From Amphritea sp. 1_MG-2023 (GTDB taxonomy: Bacteria; Pseudomonadota; Gammaproteobacteria; Pseudomonadales; Balneatricaceae): DNA of 64,000 nt. Made by a program: the position numbers and the translations under genes. Positions 45,291-55,661 of the stretch are shown here, in pieces. The notes under the pieces are model-generated. The model was not told the DNA's origin. It made no database searches and was given only the letters and a program-made list of their open reading frames with translations. Positions within the stretch are counted from its first letter, which is position 1; every line of letters begins with the position of its first letter. Location of the stretch: positions 1 through 64,000 of the forward strand of contig NZ_JAUOQE010000017.1 in the NCBI RefSeq assembly GCF_030547545.1, written 5' to 3'.

Positions 45291-46676
45291 ATGATGACAG
45301 AGCAATTTGTAACGGCCAATATTACGCCATTGGATAGCCTCGATACACTTTCACCTTATGAGGTTGCAAAACTGCAGGATCGCAATGAGGCGGGTTTATA
45401 TCCGCTGTTCCGGCAGTGTGCCCTCGCTGTACTCAATTGTGGTAGTGAGTTGGATAGTACCAAGCAGGTACTCGAAAAACATAAAGATTTTGATATTAAA
45501 GTAAGTCAGAAGCATCGCGGCGTTCAGTTAGAGTTGATTAATGCGCCCGCCAGCGCCTTTGTCGATGGAGAGATAATTCAGGGGATACGAGAACATCTAT
45601 TTGCCGTGTTGCGCGATCTGCTTTATGTGGGTGATGAGTTTGCCTCTCAATGTTGTGATGGTTTAGAGGAAGGTGGTCAGATCACTAACATGGTGTTCCA
45701 CATTCTGCGTCACGCGAAAGCACTTGAACCCCATGTCAAACCGCATTTAGTGGTTTGTTGGGGCGGACACTCGATCAATAGAACCGAGTACATCTACACC
45801 AAGCAGGTGGGTTATGAACTTGGGTTGCGTGGCATGAGTGTCTGTACGGGGTGTGGCCCAGGCGCGATGAAAGGGCCGATGAAAGGCGCCACCATTGGGC
45901 ATGCGAAACAGCGTATTAGCGATGCACGTTATGTCGGTATTTCTGAACCGGGTATCATTGCTGCCGAATCTCCAAATCCGATTGTGAATGAATTGATTAT
46001 CATGCCGGACATTGAAAAGCGCCTAGAAGCCTTTGTGCGTCTTGGTCACGGTATTATCGTTTTTCCTGGGGGAGCCGGTACCGCCGAAGAGATTTTGTAT
46101 ATGCTCGGTATTCTGCTGCATACACGTAATAGCGCTTGTCCGTTGCCGCTGATATTCACTGGGCCTGCGGGCAGTGAGGCTTATTTCGAGACTGTCGATA
46201 AGTTTATTCGGGCCACCTTGGGTGATCGGGCCGCGGGGCTGTATGACATTATTGTCGATGATCCTTATGATGTCGCGGTGAAGATGAAAGCGGGGCTTGA
46301 ACGAGTCACCGCGTATCGTAAAGCGACCGGCGAATCGTTTCATTTTAACTGGCAACTGTATATTCCATCCGAGTTGCAGCAGCCGTTTGAACCTACCCAT
46401 GAGAACATGTCAGCGCTGGATCTCAGTCGAGATCAGCCGGATTATTTGTTAGCAGCAACGCTACGCAAGGCGTTATCGGGGATTGTAGCGGGTAATGTTA
46501 AAGCCCCCGGTATCCGTGCAATTGAAGAGTTTGGTCCGTTTGAACTGAGTGGTGAAGCGGAACTGGTGAGCGAGCTAGATCGACTGTTGGCCTCTTTTGT
46601 TCAGCAGCGACGGATGAAAATTGATTACGAAGAATATCGTCCCTGCTATCGATTGGTTGAAGCGCAAACGATTTAA
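45291..46676 (+). CDS. ppnN: Pyrimidine/purine nucleotide 5'-monophosphate nucleosidase PpnN (YgdH)
   Basis: About 461 residues, close to the 454 of E. coli PpnN, a (p)ppGpp-controlled enzyme that cleaves nucleoside monophosphates to base and ribose 5-phosphate. C-W-G-G-H-S-I-N, C-T-G-C-G-P-G-A-M and the LOG motif F-P-G-G-A-G-T-A-E-E are present. The N-terminal domain and C-terminal E-N-M-x-x-L segment also match. The start is set at 45291 (AGAGGG upstream); 22 upstream residues from 45225 are not conserved. Confidence 0.95.
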   Translation: MMTEQFVTANITPLDSLDTLSPYEVAKLQDRNEAGLYPLFRQCALAVLNCGSELDSTKQVLEKHKDFDIKVSQKHRGVQLELINAPASAFVDGEIIQGIREHLFAVLRDLLYVGDEFASQCCDGLEEGGQITNMVFHILRHAKALEPHVKPHLVVCWGGHSINRTEYIYTKQVGYELGLRGMSVCTGCGPGAMKGPMKGATIGHAKQRISDARYVGISEPGIIAAESPNPIVNELIIMPDIEKRLEAFVRLGHGIIVFPGGAGTAEEILYMLGILLHTRNSACPLPLIFTGPAGSEAYFETVDKFIRATLGDRAAGLYDIIVDDPYDVAVKMKAGLERVTAYRKATGESFHFNWQLYIPSELQQPFEPTHENMSALDLSRDQPDYLLAATLRKALSGIVAGNVKAPGIRAIEEFGPFELSGEAELVSELDRLLASFVQQRRMKIDYEEYRPCYRLVEAQTI

Positions 46677-46697
46677 CGCGATGACATGACGATGGAG

Positions 46698-46732
46698 AAA
46701 AAAGCCTGTAGCGACGCGTTGCAGGCTTTTTT
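46698..46732 (+). terminator. Strong terminator after ppnN
   Basis: AAAAAAGCCTG and CAGGCTTTTTT pair around a 13-base loop, with T-run and flanking A-run. Confidence 0.95.
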
Positions 46733-47023
46733 ATGGTTTGTTGTCGATGCGCTATCAGCGCGATAAATGGCTTGCTGCGGGCATCCTGAAACAGAATAAC
46801 CGATTCATCGAGGATCACTCGTTGGCCGAGTGGTTAAGCGTTGTAACGCGGTTATACAACGTTGTTATTAAGCATTGTTATCAAGCATTGTTATCAAGCG
46901 TTGTTAGCGTATAACCGATCATCAGCGTTACCGCCGCTAAGTATGAAAGCGTCGCGTCAGTGGCTCAATAGGGGCCACAATATGGCCGCTATTATTAACC
47001 TTAAGAGAATTTGAGAATCATCG
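46733..47023. other. Spacer between the ppnN terminator and the AEC transporter gene
   Basis: It carries the 13-bp repeat listed next and the transporter promoter. No small gene is supported. Confidence 0.4.
46862..46900. repeat. 13-bp tandem repeat, three units
   Basis: TTGTTATTAAGCA, TTGTTATCAAGCA and TTGTTATCAAGCG are contiguous, with a partial fourth. The array ends 123 bp before the AEC start. Confidence 0.85.
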
Positions 47024-47965
47024 ATGCAACTGCTGTTTGATATAGTCATACCTGTATTTATTTTGATGCTGCTGGGATGGGGAGCGGCCCGTCGCGGCGT
47101 ATTAGAAGAATCGAGTGCTTCCGCGCTAAATCTTTATGTTTATTACATTGCGGTGCCTGCGCTGATGTTTACATCCACGGCAGCGGTCGATATTGAAGCG
47201 ATGCTGCAATGGGATTTTATCCTCGTTTATCTCGGTGGTTCGGTGATCGCCATCATGATCGGTTTTTTAAGTTGGCGACAAATGCGTCTCAGTGAGCCGC
47301 TCGATTGGACCATTATCGCCTTGAACTCTACTTGGGCCAATACCGTTTATATGGGAGTGCCGATCTTCTACTTTATGTTCGGTGAACGAGGCGCGTTACC
47401 CGTGATTATCGCCACCTTAGCGAGTAGCCTCGTGTTTATTTTAGTGCTTGCTTTGATATCAGAACTGCAAAACCGTCAAGGTGGGTTGCAGGCAATGCTG
47501 AAAAAGCTGCTCGTACAGGCATTGCTTAAAAACCCAGTGATGATGGCGCCCCTGTTAGGAATGCTGGTATCCATCAGTGGCATAAGTCTGCCGACCATGA
47601 TTCTAGCGCCGATGCAGATGTTGGCACCGTCTGCCGCACCGGTGGCACTGTTTGCATTGGGTATCTCGTTGAGTGGTCTATCGGTTCGGGGCGCTAGTGT
47701 TGAGTTACTGTGGCTGACGGTGGTGAAATTAGTACTACATCCACTGATAACCTTTGGTTTGGCGTTATTGTTAGGGCTTGATCCTTTCTGGACCGCCAGC
47801 GCGGTGGTACTGGCCGCCTTGCCAACGGGGGCCATGGTGTATGTGTTGGCACAACAATATAACACTCGAGTGACACTCACCTCGGCAACGATTATGGTGA
47901 CCACCTTAGCCTCGGTGGTGACTTTGGCGATAATACTGCCGCTGATGCAACAGTGGGGCAATTAG
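47024..47965 (+). CDS. AEC (auxin efflux carrier) family transporter
   Basis: A 313-residue protein with about ten hydrophobic helices in two five-helix halves; N-S-T-W-A-N-T-V-Y-M-G-V-P in helix 4 is the AEC signature. Bacterial members move dicarboxylates such as malate or malonate. It is 21 bp before a TIGR00266 gene on the same strand. Substrate is unknown. Confidence 0.88.
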   Translation: MQLLFDIVIPVFILMLLGWGAARRGVLEESSASALNLYVYYIAVPALMFTSTAAVDIEAMLQWDFILVYLGGSVIAIMIGFLSWRQMRLSEPLDWTIIALNSTWANTVYMGVPIFYFMFGERGALPVIIATLASSLVFILVLALISELQNRQGGLQAMLKKLLVQALLKNPVMMAPLLGMLVSISGISLPTMILAPMQMLAPSAAPVALFALGISLSGLSVRGASVELLWLTVVKLVLHPLITFGLALLLGLDPFWTASAVVLAALPTGAMVYVLAQQYNTRVTLTSATIMVTTLASVVTLAIILPLMQQWGN

Positions 47966-47986
47966 TGGCTATTCAGGAGCGATACA

Positions 47987-48736
47987 ATGCAATGTCATAA
48001 AGTAGATTACGAAATTATCGGTGACTCGATGCCGATGTTGGAAGTTGAACTCGATCCGGGTGAGACCGTCATCGCCGAGGCCGGTTCGATGAATTACATG
48101 GAACAAGATATTAGTTTCGAAACTAAAATGGGCGATGGTGCCGATCCAGAACAGGGCATGTTCTCAAAACTCTTCTCTGCCGGTAAGCGAATGGTGACCG
48201 GTGAGTCATTGTTTATGACGCATTTCTCAAATCAAGGCGCCGCTAAACGTAAGGTAGCGTTTGCCGCACCTTATCCCGGCATGGTGGTGCCCGTGGATAT
48301 GGCGGCAACCGGTGGGCGATTGTATTGTCAGAAAGATGCCTTTCTCTGTGCGGCGCTCGGTACGCGATTGTCAGTGGCGTTTTCGCGTAAACTGGGCGCG
48401 GGTTTTTTTGGCGGGGAGGGCTTTATTCTGCAAAAGCTGGATGGCGATGGCATGGCCTTTATACAGGCCGGCGGCACCGTGGTTAAAAAGCAGCTGAATA
48501 ATGAAACGCTGCGCATCGATACCGGTTGTTTAGTGGGTTTCAGCGAGGGTATTGATTATGACATCGAGATGGTCAAAGGCTTGAAATCGATGTTTCTCGG
48601 TGGCGAGGGCTTATGGTTAGCGACCTTATCTGGCACGGGAACAGTTTGGGTGCAGAGCTTGCCGTTTTCACGTTTAGCGGATCGAATTATTGCTGCCGCA
48701 CCGGCCATGGGCGGTAAGGATAAAGGCGAGGATTAA
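47987..48736 (+). CDS. TIGR00266 (AIM24-like) family protein
   Basis: A 249-residue soluble beta-rich protein. [14 protein letters not shown] at residues 25-38 and later F-L-G-G-E-G-L are the family signature. Function is unknown in bacteria. AGGAG lies before the ATG; it may share a transcript with the AEC gene. Confidence 0.9.
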   Translation: MQCHKVDYEIIGDSMPMLEVELDPGETVIAEAGSMNYMEQDISFETKMGDGADPEQGMFSKLFSAGKRMVTGESLFMTHFSNQGAAKRKVAFAAPYPGMVVPVDMAATGGRLYCQKDAFLCAALGTRLSVAFSRKLGAGFFGGEGFILQKLDGDGMAFIQAGGTVVKKQLNNETLRIDTGCLVGFSEGIDYDIEMVKGLKSMFLGGEGLWLATLSGTGTVWVQSLPFSRLADRIIAAAPAMGGKDKGED

Positions 48737-48853
48737 ACGCGGTGGGCTTAAGGGCATAGGGTGATGGCTTTTTCATGTCATTTTTATGACTTTTGGCCCC
48801 AATAAAGGTATATTTCACCGATATTTATTATTGCGATTCTTGGTTTTACCTTC

Positions 48854-49813
48854 ATGCTGCGTAAAAAACTGGTGATAACATTAACAACTGCGCAGGGATC
48901 CCGGCAGTATACGCTGGGTCAATTGGCTCGGTATCTGCTCATCCTTTTTTTGTTGATGTCTGTTTTGAGTTTTTTTATTTCTAACCTGTTGTTAGTGAAA
49001 ACATCGGATGAGCTGGATAATCTAGAACAAGGGATTAATTCGCTCTCCAGCCAATATGAGATGACCTTAGGCACGCAAGAGCTGCAAAAAGGTCAGCTCG
49101 ATCAGCTGTCATCAACGCTACAAGAACTTAAAGTCGAGCGGGATAAGTTACAGGCAGAAAACCTGCGTATCGGTGAACTCAACGAAACTTTGGATGCCAG
49201 CCTGTTTGGTCTTGAAGATCTGCTAGGCTTACCGCCTTCCAAGGATATGACCTCAAATCGTGCCGATGCCCTGACGGTGATGACCAATCAACGGCTGTTT
49301 TTTCTCAGCGTGTTACCCAATGGTGAGCCGATTGATGGTCTACGTATCAATGATTCATATGGTATGCGGATGCATCCGATCCTGAAGAAAAGGATCAAGC
49401 ATAACGGTATTGATTTTAAAGCGAATATTGGTACTCCAGTTTATGCGACCGCTGACGGCGCGGTGGAATATGCGGGCACGCATAAGTCGAGTGGTTTTGG
49501 TAAGCTGATAATTCTACAGCATGCGTTAGGGTTCAAAACTTATTATGCGCATCTCAGCGATGTCAAAATTAAAAGCGGCACCTTTGTCAGCAAGGGGCAG
49601 TTAATCGGCTTGAGTGGTAATACCGGTCGATCAACCGGTCCGCATCTACATTATGAGGTGCGTCACCTGTTTCGACCGATCGATCCGAAGCCCTTTATGG
49701 CGTGGAATATAAGTAATTTCGATTCACTGTTTTCAGAAGTAAAAGGTATAAAATGGGCTTCTTTACGAAAAATGTACCCACTAAATCAGGTGCTGCAAAC
49801 GGCTCAGCAATAA
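48854..49813 (+). CDS. M23 family metallopeptidase (murein endopeptidase)
   Basis: A 319-residue, membrane-anchored periplasmic protein. One helix at about 27-47 is followed by a coiled coil (about 50-115), then a LytM/M23 domain. The zinc ligands are seen in H-N-G-I-D-F, where His and Asp are the first pair, and in H-L-H-Y-E-V. It should cleave peptidoglycan cross-bridges. The last 61 bp overlap the bactofilin gene in another frame. Such M23-bactofilin pairs shape the cell wall in other bacteria. Confidence 0.92.
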   Translation: MLRKKLVITLTTAQGSRQYTLGQLARYLLILFLLMSVLSFFISNLLLVKTSDELDNLEQGINSLSSQYEMTLGTQELQKGQLDQLSSTLQELKVERDKLQAENLRIGELNETLDASLFGLEDLLGLPPSKDMTSNRADALTVMTNQRLFFLSVLPNGEPIDGLRINDSYGMRMHPILKKRIKHNGIDFKANIGTPVYATADGAVEYAGTHKSSGFGKLIILQHALGFKTYYAHLSDVKIKSGTFVSKGQLIGLSGNTGRSTGPHLHYEVRHLFRPIDPKPFMAWNISNFDSLFSEVKGIKWASLRKMYPLNQVLQTAQQ

Positions 49814-50214
49814 CGATTATTGCTGAAGGCAATAAATTTAGCGGTGATATGAGTATCATCGGCCGCATGCATATCGATGGCACATTTGAGGGTAATGTGT
49901 CATCGCTGGATAACATCTCCATCGGTAAAAATGGTCATGTTAATGGCGTGGTTAAAGCGAACCATATTACCGTGTGCGGTTTACTCGAAGGCGAGATTAT
50001 ATGTGATGAACTCGAAATTGATCGCGGCGGCAAAGTGGTTGCAACGGTGATAAGTAAAGTGATGGCGATTCATCCGGAAGGCAATTTCATCGGTGAACGC
50101 CGCATGAAAGAGGTCGGTGTGTTGGAACATGTGCCACGGGTTGAATCGGGTGTTGAAGCGATCGATTCTCTGCCAGATAAAGTGACTCTCAATACGACTA
50201 AGGATAACGTCTAA
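49753..50214 (+). CDS. Bactofilin
   Basis: A 153-residue cytoskeletal protein. A short basic N-terminus is followed by a right-handed beta-helix of repeated I-x-G-x-x-x-G-x-V units (about residues 25-115) and an acidic tail. Bactofilins polymerise without nucleotide and can recruit M23 peptidases. Its ATG lies 61 bp inside the upstream M23 gene, so the two are translationally coupled. The yafJ gene starts 3 bp after its stop. Confidence 0.92.
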   Translation: MGFFTKNVPTKSGAANGSAITIIAEGNKFSGDMSIIGRMHIDGTFEGNVSSLDNISIGKNGHVNGVVKANHITVCGLLEGEIICDELEIDRGGKVVATVISKVMAIHPEGNFIGERRMKEVGVLEHVPRVESGVEAIDSLPDKVTLNTTKDNV

Positions 50215-50217
50215 ACC

Positions 50218-51012
50218 ATGTGTGAATTGTTGGGGATGAGTGCCAATGTGCCGACCGATATCTGTTTCAGCTTCAGTGGCTTGATGCAGCGGGGGGGTGA
50301 AACCGGTCCGCATAAAGATGGTTGGGGTATCGCTTTTTATGAAGGTAAAGGGTTGCGGGTCTTTCATGATCCGGCGCCTAGCTGTCAATCAGAGATCGCA
50401 CAACTCATTAAGCAGCATCCCATCAAGAGTAAAACGGTGATTAGCCATATTCGCCAAGCGAATGTCGGCAGTATCTGTTTGGAAAATACCCACCCCTTTA
50501 CGCGTGAATTGTGGGGCTATAGCTGGACGTTTGCTCATAACGGTCAGCTAGATCAACGCTTATTTGATCTGCCGTTGGATTTTTATCATCCAGTGGGTAG
50601 CACCGATAGTGAATATGCCTTCTGCTGGTTACTCGGGCAAGTACGGCAACGTTTCCCCGAGCGGCCCAGTGACTTTTCTCAAGTTATTGAATTTATTCAT
50701 TGTTGTGCTGATCAATTGCGCGAGCTGGGGGTGTTTAATATGTTACTCACCGAGTCAGAATATTTGCTCGCTTATTGTTCCACTAAGCTTTCATGGATCA
50801 CGCGTCGGGCGCCCTTTGGTCGCGCACGGTTAATGGATGATGAGCTAACGGTCGACTTCTGTGAAGAAACCACCCCTAACGATATCGTCACGGTGATTAC
50901 CACCGAACCGCTGACCGATAACGAACACTGGCGCAAGCTGCAAACGGGCGAGATGATCGTCTTTCGCGAAGGTGTGCAACAGCCGCTCAGCCGTTGCTTT
51001 GGACACGCCTGA
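50218..51012 (+). CDS. yafJ: Class II glutamine amidotransferase YafJ
   Basis: A 264-residue protein. It begins M-C-E-L-L-G-M, with Cys2 as the N-terminal nucleophile after Met removal, and has [13 protein letters not shown] and H-I-R-Q-A characteristic of the Ntn GATase fold. Its partner and substrate are unknown. It is 3 bp after bactofilin and 32 bp before hrpA. Confidence 0.93.
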   Translation: MCELLGMSANVPTDICFSFSGLMQRGGETGPHKDGWGIAFYEGKGLRVFHDPAPSCQSEIAQLIKQHPIKSKTVISHIRQANVGSICLENTHPFTRELWGYSWTFAHNGQLDQRLFDLPLDFYHPVGSTDSEYAFCWLLGQVRQRFPERPSDFSQVIEFIHCCADQLRELGVFNMLLTESEYLLAYCSTKLSWITRRAPFGRARLMDDELTVDFCEETTPNDIVTVITTEPLTDNEHWRKLQTGEMIVFREGVQQPLSRCFGHA

Positions 51013-51044
51013 ATTTAAACCTTTTGTAAACTGAAAATCCCATT

Positions 51045-54000
51045 GTGACTGCTACCATAAAGCAACTCTATACGCGCTTAGATAACTGTTTGATTGCCGA
51101 TCGCTTTGCGCTTCGGAAAAAAATTCAGCTACTGCAAAAACGACTCAAAGAACATAAACCCTCTGATCGAATGCAGGATGAAGTTGAGAACGCAGTACAG
51201 CGCTCTGAACAGCGTGTTGCCCTACGTGAATATCAGCCAACGATCAGCTACCCTGATCTCCCGGTGAGTGGACGTCGTGAAGAGATCGCTAAAGCGATTG
51301 CCGACCATCAAGTGGTGGTGATTGCAGGTGAAACCGGCTCGGGGAAAACCACGCAGATTCCTAAAATCTGTTTAGAGTTAGGTTTAGGTCGTGTCGGCCT
51401 CATCGGTCATACACAGCCACGTCGTTTGGCCGCCAGAACCGTGGCTAACCGTATCGCCGAAGAGTTGCACACGGCGTTAGGCAGTACGGTGGGTTATCAG
51501 GTGCGTTTCACCGAACAGGTCGCGGATAATACCCTGATTAAGCTGATGACCGATGGCATTCTGTTGGCCGAGACGCAAAACGATCGTTATCTCGAACGTT
51601 ACGAAGTGTTGATCATCGACGAGGCACATGAGCGCAGCCTGAATATTGATTTTCTGTTGGGCTATCTGCACCGTATTCTGCCGAAGCGTCCCGACCTTAA
51701 AGTCATCATTACCTCGGCGACGATCGACCTCGAGCGTTTCTCGAAACACTTTAATGATGCGCCGGTTATCGAAGTGTCAGGCCGTACCTTTCCGGTTGAA
51801 CTACATTATCGTCCCCTCGAAGAGATGGATGATAACAGTGAAAAAAGTATTCCCGAGGGGATTGTCTGTGCTACGGAAGAGCTGATACAGCTCGAACGTC
51901 AAAAAGGCATCACTGGTGCGGGGGATATCTTAGTGTTTCTCAGTGGTGAGCGAGAGATCCGCGAAGCCGCTGAGTATCTGCGTAAAGCAACTCTGCAAGG
52001 GCGTCTAAGGCATATCGAAGTGATGCCGCTGTATGCCCGCTTAAGTGTCGCCGAGCAGAATAAAATATTCTCATCGGTGCGTGGGGCAGGGCGACGTATT
52101 GTGTTATCGACCAATGTCGCCGAAACCTCACTCACCGTGCCGGGTATTCGCTATGTGATTGATCCAGGCTTGGCACGTATCAGTCGTTATAGCTATCGCT
52201 CTAAGGTACAGCGGTTACCGGTAGAGCCGGTATCGCAAGCCAGTGCTAATCAACGTAAGGGACGCTGCGGTCGGGTAGCCGAAGGGATCTGTATTCGTCT
52301 CTATGGCGAAGATGATTTTAACGCTCGGCCTGAGTTTACCGATGCTGAAATCCGCCGTACTAACCTTGCCGCCGTTATTTTACAGATGCTTAACCTGCGG
52401 CTCGGCGCGATTGATCAGTTTCCGTTTATCGATCCACCGGATTCCCGTTACATTAATGACGGCTTCAATCTGTTACAAGAGCTGGGTGCGGTTAATGATA
52501 AGCGTCAGCTGACACCGCTAGGGCGACAACTGAGTCGCTTGCCGGTCGACCCTAAGATCGGTCGAATGTTATTAGCTGCGGCCAAGAATAACTGTCTCAG
52601 TGAGATGATTGTCATCGCCAGTGCGCTGAGTGTGCAAGATCCCCGCGAACGACCGATGGAAAAGCAGCAGGCGGCGGATCAGAAGCATCGCGAATATGCC
52701 GATGAAGACTCCGATTTCGTTACCCTCATCAATCTATGGAAGCTGTATGAAGAGCAGCGTCAAGCGCTCAGTCAGAATCAACTGAGAAAGTATTGTCAGA
52801 AACAGTTTCTCTCCTATATGCGCATGCGTGAGTGGCGCGATGTGCATCGACAATTGCATCTCATTTGTCGCAACCTCGATTATAAAGAGAACGCTCAACC
52901 GGCTGGTTATGATGCCTTGCATCAATCCTTGTTGACCGGCTTGCTGGGTAATATGGGCTTTAAGCAGGAAAATAAAGAGTATCTTGGGGCACGTAACCGT
53001 CGCTTCACTATTTTTCCCGGCTCGATGCTGTATAAAAAAGCGCCTAAATGGGTGATGGCTGCCGAACTGGTCGAAACCAGTCGCTTATATGCGCGCATGG
53101 TCGCGCGAATTGATCCACTCTGGGCTGAATCCCTCGCGGGCCATCTCGTTAAACGTAGCTATTTAGAACCCCACTGGGAGAAGAAAAAAGCACAAGTGGT
53201 GGCGCAAGAGCAAGTGACGCTCTATGGCCTGATTATTGTGCCGGGGCGTAGCGTCCATTATGGTCGAATCGATCCCGAGGTGAGTCAGAAGATCTTTATT
53301 CGTAGCGCCTTGGTTGAAGGGCAGTTTAGTACGCAAGGAAAATTCTTTAGCCATAATCGCAACTTACTTACCTCTATCGAAGGGCTTGAGGCGAAAACGC
53401 GGCGTCGCGATCTGCTGGTGGACGAAGACAGCCTCGATGAGTTTTATACACAGCGCTTACAACAGCATAAGGGTGAGGCTGTGGTTAATGGCGCGGGCTT
53501 TGAACGCTGGCGTAACACGGTCGAACAGCAGCACCCTAACATACTCTTTATGCAGGAAGAGGATATTCTGCAACGTTCCGCCGATCATGTGACGCGCACG
53601 AGTTATCCCGAACAGTTACTGCTCAACGGAGCGAAGTTAAAGCTCAGTTATCATTTCGAACCCGGTGCCAAGGATGATGGGGTTACGTTGCAAGCACCGC
53701 TGGTGTTACTCAATCAGCTTGCGCCGGAACGGCTAGAATGGCTGGTGCCGGGGATGCTCAAAGAGAAGTGTGTGGCGTTATTGAAGGGGCTGCCAAAAGC
53801 ACTGCGTAAAAACTTTGTGCCGATTCCCGATTATGTCGATGCCTTTATCGAGGCGGCCGTGTTTGCCGAAGGCTCGTTAAATGAAGCGTTAGCGTTACAT
53901 CTGAAACGCATGACCGGCGTTAGAATCACTCAAGACGATTTCGATGCCGTGACGCTGGATGATCATTATCGAGTGAATATTCGGCTAAAAAATGAACAGG

Positions 54001-54965
54001 GTAAAGTGGTCACCGAGGGGCGTGATCTGCAACGTTTACAGCAGAATTTTGGCGCGCAGGCACGACAGGCGCTGACTCAAGCACCATCGGAAAGCTGGGG
54101 TCGCAAGGGTATCACGACGTGGGATTTTGGTGATCTACCGAAAGCGATTACCCTAAAGCAGGCCGGCGGGCTGGAACTTGAGGTGTATCCCGGTTTGCAG
54201 GATGCTGGGCAGAGTGTCGAACTCAAAGTATTTGATGATAGCGCCATGGCTGCCCATCAAACGCGCTTGGGGTTGGCGCGTCTGCTACTGTTACAATTAG
54301 GCGAGCAAGTTCGGTTTGTGAAAAATCGTTTACCTAAGTTTCAACAAAGTGCCATCTTGCTGGCCAAGGTACAGCCGCGTCATCAGCTACACGAACAGTG
54401 TTTACTCAGTGCGGTGATGGCAACGTTTTTAACGGAGACTGACGATATTCGCACACAGCAAGCGTTTGATGATTGCCTCAATCGTTATCGTAGCGAGTTT
54501 TGTCAGCAGGCGGAGCAGCAAGCCGAACGCCTAGCGGATATCGCCACACAGTTTCATGCGATTCAAAAACAGCTGTCGGGGTCGGTTAACTTGCAAGCGA
54601 TCACGATTCTGAATGATATGCGTCAACAGTTGGATGCCTTGGTGTGTAAAGATTTTCAGATTTCGGTGCCGACTGAGCAGTTACAAGCCTATCCGCGTTT
54701 TCTCAAAGGTATTGTGCAGCGGTTAGAAAAATATCAACGCGAACTACCGCGACAACGGTTGCTGAGTGAGCAGCTACAACAATTTACGCGGCAGTATCAT
54801 GCGCAAGCCGATCTCGATCGTCAGCATAAACGTTATAATGAAGCGCTTGAACATTATCGTTGGATGCTCGAAGAGTATCGTATCTCATTATTTGCGCAGC
54901 AGTTAGGCACACGCACCACGGTGTCTGAAAAGCGCTTAAAGCAGCTGTGGCAACAACTGGGATAA
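51045..54965 (+). CDS. hrpA: ATP-dependent RNA helicase HrpA
   Basis: A 1306-residue DEAH-box helicase, close to the 1300 of E. coli HrpA, which rescues stalled or collided ribosomes and processes fimbrial mRNA. Motif I is G-E-T-G-S-G-K-T-T, motif II is D-E-A-H, motif III S-A-T, motif VI Q-R-K-G-R-C-G-R. The HA2/OB region and the long C-terminal extension specific to HrpA are present, ending F-A-Q-Q-L-G-T. The start is a GTG at 51045 with no clear ribosome site, so it may rely on coupling to yafJ. Confidence 0.97.
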   Translation: MTATIKQLYTRLDNCLIADRFALRKKIQLLQKRLKEHKPSDRMQDEVENAVQRSEQRVALREYQPTISYPDLPVSGRREEIAKAIADHQVVVIAGETGSGKTTQIPKICLELGLGRVGLIGHTQPRRLAARTVANRIAEELHTALGSTVGYQVRFTEQVADNTLIKLMTDGILLAETQNDRYLERYEVLIIDEAHERSLNIDFLLGYLHRILPKRPDLKVIITSATIDLERFSKHFNDAPVIEVSGRTFPVELHYRPLEEMDDNSEKSIPEGIVCATEELIQLERQKGITGAGDILVFLSGEREIREAAEYLRKATLQGRLRHIEVMPLYARLSVAEQNKIFSSVRGAGRRIVLSTNVAETSLTVPGIRYVIDPGLARISRYSYRSKVQRLPVEPVSQASANQRKGRCGRVAEGICIRLYGEDDFNARPEFTDAEIRRTNLAAVILQMLNLRLGAIDQFPFIDPPDSRYINDGFNLLQELGAVNDKRQLTPLGRQLSRLPVDPKIGRMLLAAAKNNCLSEMIVIASALSVQDPRERPMEKQQAADQKHREYADEDSDFVTLINLWKLYEEQRQALSQNQLRKYCQKQFLSYMRMREWRDVHRQLHLICRNLDYKENAQPAGYDALHQSLLTGLLGNMGFKQENKEYLGARNRRFTIFPGSMLYKKAPKWVMAAELVETSRLYARMVARIDPLWAESLAGHLVKRSYLEPHWEKKKAQVVAQEQVTLYGLIIVPGRSVHYGRIDPEVSQKIFIRSALVEGQFSTQGKFFSHNRNLLTSIEGLEAKTRRRDLLVDEDSLDEFYTQRLQQHKGEAVVNGAGFERWRNTVEQQHPNILFMQEEDILQRSADHVTRTSYPEQLLLNGAKLKLSYHFEPGAKDDGVTLQAPLVLLNQLAPERLEWLVPGMLKEKCVALLKGLPKALRKNFVPIPDYVDAFIEAAVFAEGSLNEALALHLKRMTGVRITQDDFDAVTLDDHYRVNIRLKNEQGKVVTEGRDLQRLQQNFGAQARQALTQAPSESWGRKGITTWDFGDLPKAITLKQAGGLELEVYPGLQDAGQSVELKVFDDSAMAAHQTRLGLARLLLLQLGEQVRFVKNRLPKFQQSAILLAKVQPRHQLHEQCLLSAVMATFLTETDDIRTQQAFDDCLNRYRSEFCQQAEQQAERLADIATQFHAIQKQLSGSVNLQAITILNDMRQQLDALVCKDFQISVPTEQLQAYPRFLKGIVQRLEKYQRELPRQRLLSEQLQQFTRQYHAQADLDRQHKRYNEALEHYRWMLEEYRISLFAQQLGTRTTVSEKRLKQLWQQLG

Positions 54966-55498
54966 CGTTTTAAGTCATAAACGGGCGAGACAACCTTCGC
55001 TGATGGTCTAGCAGTGCGGGCTTTAATAACGGCTGCCGAGTGGATCGGTATCAGAGGTCGTTATCACTGAATAAAAGCAGCTAAATGCCTTAAATACTTG
55101 CGAAAATACTCGGTCTAAAGTATTGCGAATACCGCATTGCTATGCTGTAATACGTGCAATTTATTTTTAAGTGGTGCTGTTGAGTCGGTCTGATAGTTTA
55201 TTTATGCTTTGTTGGCTGTCGCCATTGCGGAGTCTACAGTAGATAAACCTAACCGCTGGCTTGATTAAAAGAGACAAACTGAGTGAGTAACGCTCGTTAA
55301 GTATCTCGTTGAATTAAGCCAGTGCTTCCGTTGATCAATGCCGATATTAATAGCTGATTGACGGGTTAACCTGTAAAATTAGTTTTGTAGCGCATATAAT
55401 GTCAGAAATTATTTCTTTAATTGATTGAAATAATTCTCAATTATAGTATTTTTCTTGTTAGCCGCGCGTAGTTGATGACGCAAGGCGATAAGAAATTA
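54966..55498. other. Upstream region of the porin gene
   Basis: A 530-bp region with no gene supported. The right half (55380-55460) is AT-rich and carries the candidate porin promoter. Confidence 0.4.
55421..55449 (+). promoter_or_regulatory. Candidate sigma-70 promoter of the porin gene
   Basis: TTGATT (55421-55426) and TAGTAT (55444-55449) are separated by 17 bases. The leader would be about 205 bp and would include the short repeat array that follows. Confidence 0.45.
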
Positions 55499-55630
55499 TA
55501 AAGTTTGACTTAAAGTTAGGCTAAAAAGTTCGACTTAAAGGTTTGACAATAAAGGTTTGACAATAAAGGTTCGACTTAAAGGTTTGACTATAAAAGCTGA
55601 ACTTAAAGTTTCGACAAAAAGTTTAACTAC
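55499..55630 (+). repeat. 13-14-bp tandem repeat in the porin leader, about nine units
   Basis: Units vary around AAAGGTTTGACAAT; two central copies are identical and others have TTCGACTT or TTTGACTA. The array lies between the candidate promoter and the ribosome site and ends 32 bp before the start codon. The reading frame upstream of the start is open through it but is not conserved porin sequence. Confidence 0.8.
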
Positions 55631-55661
55631 TAGTACGTTAAATATTGAAGGGGAAATGTTA

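Noticed and set aside
55422-55445. Fur-box-like sequence in the porin promoter
   Set aside because: Matches to the 19-bp consensus are too few; AT-rich composition explains the resemblance.
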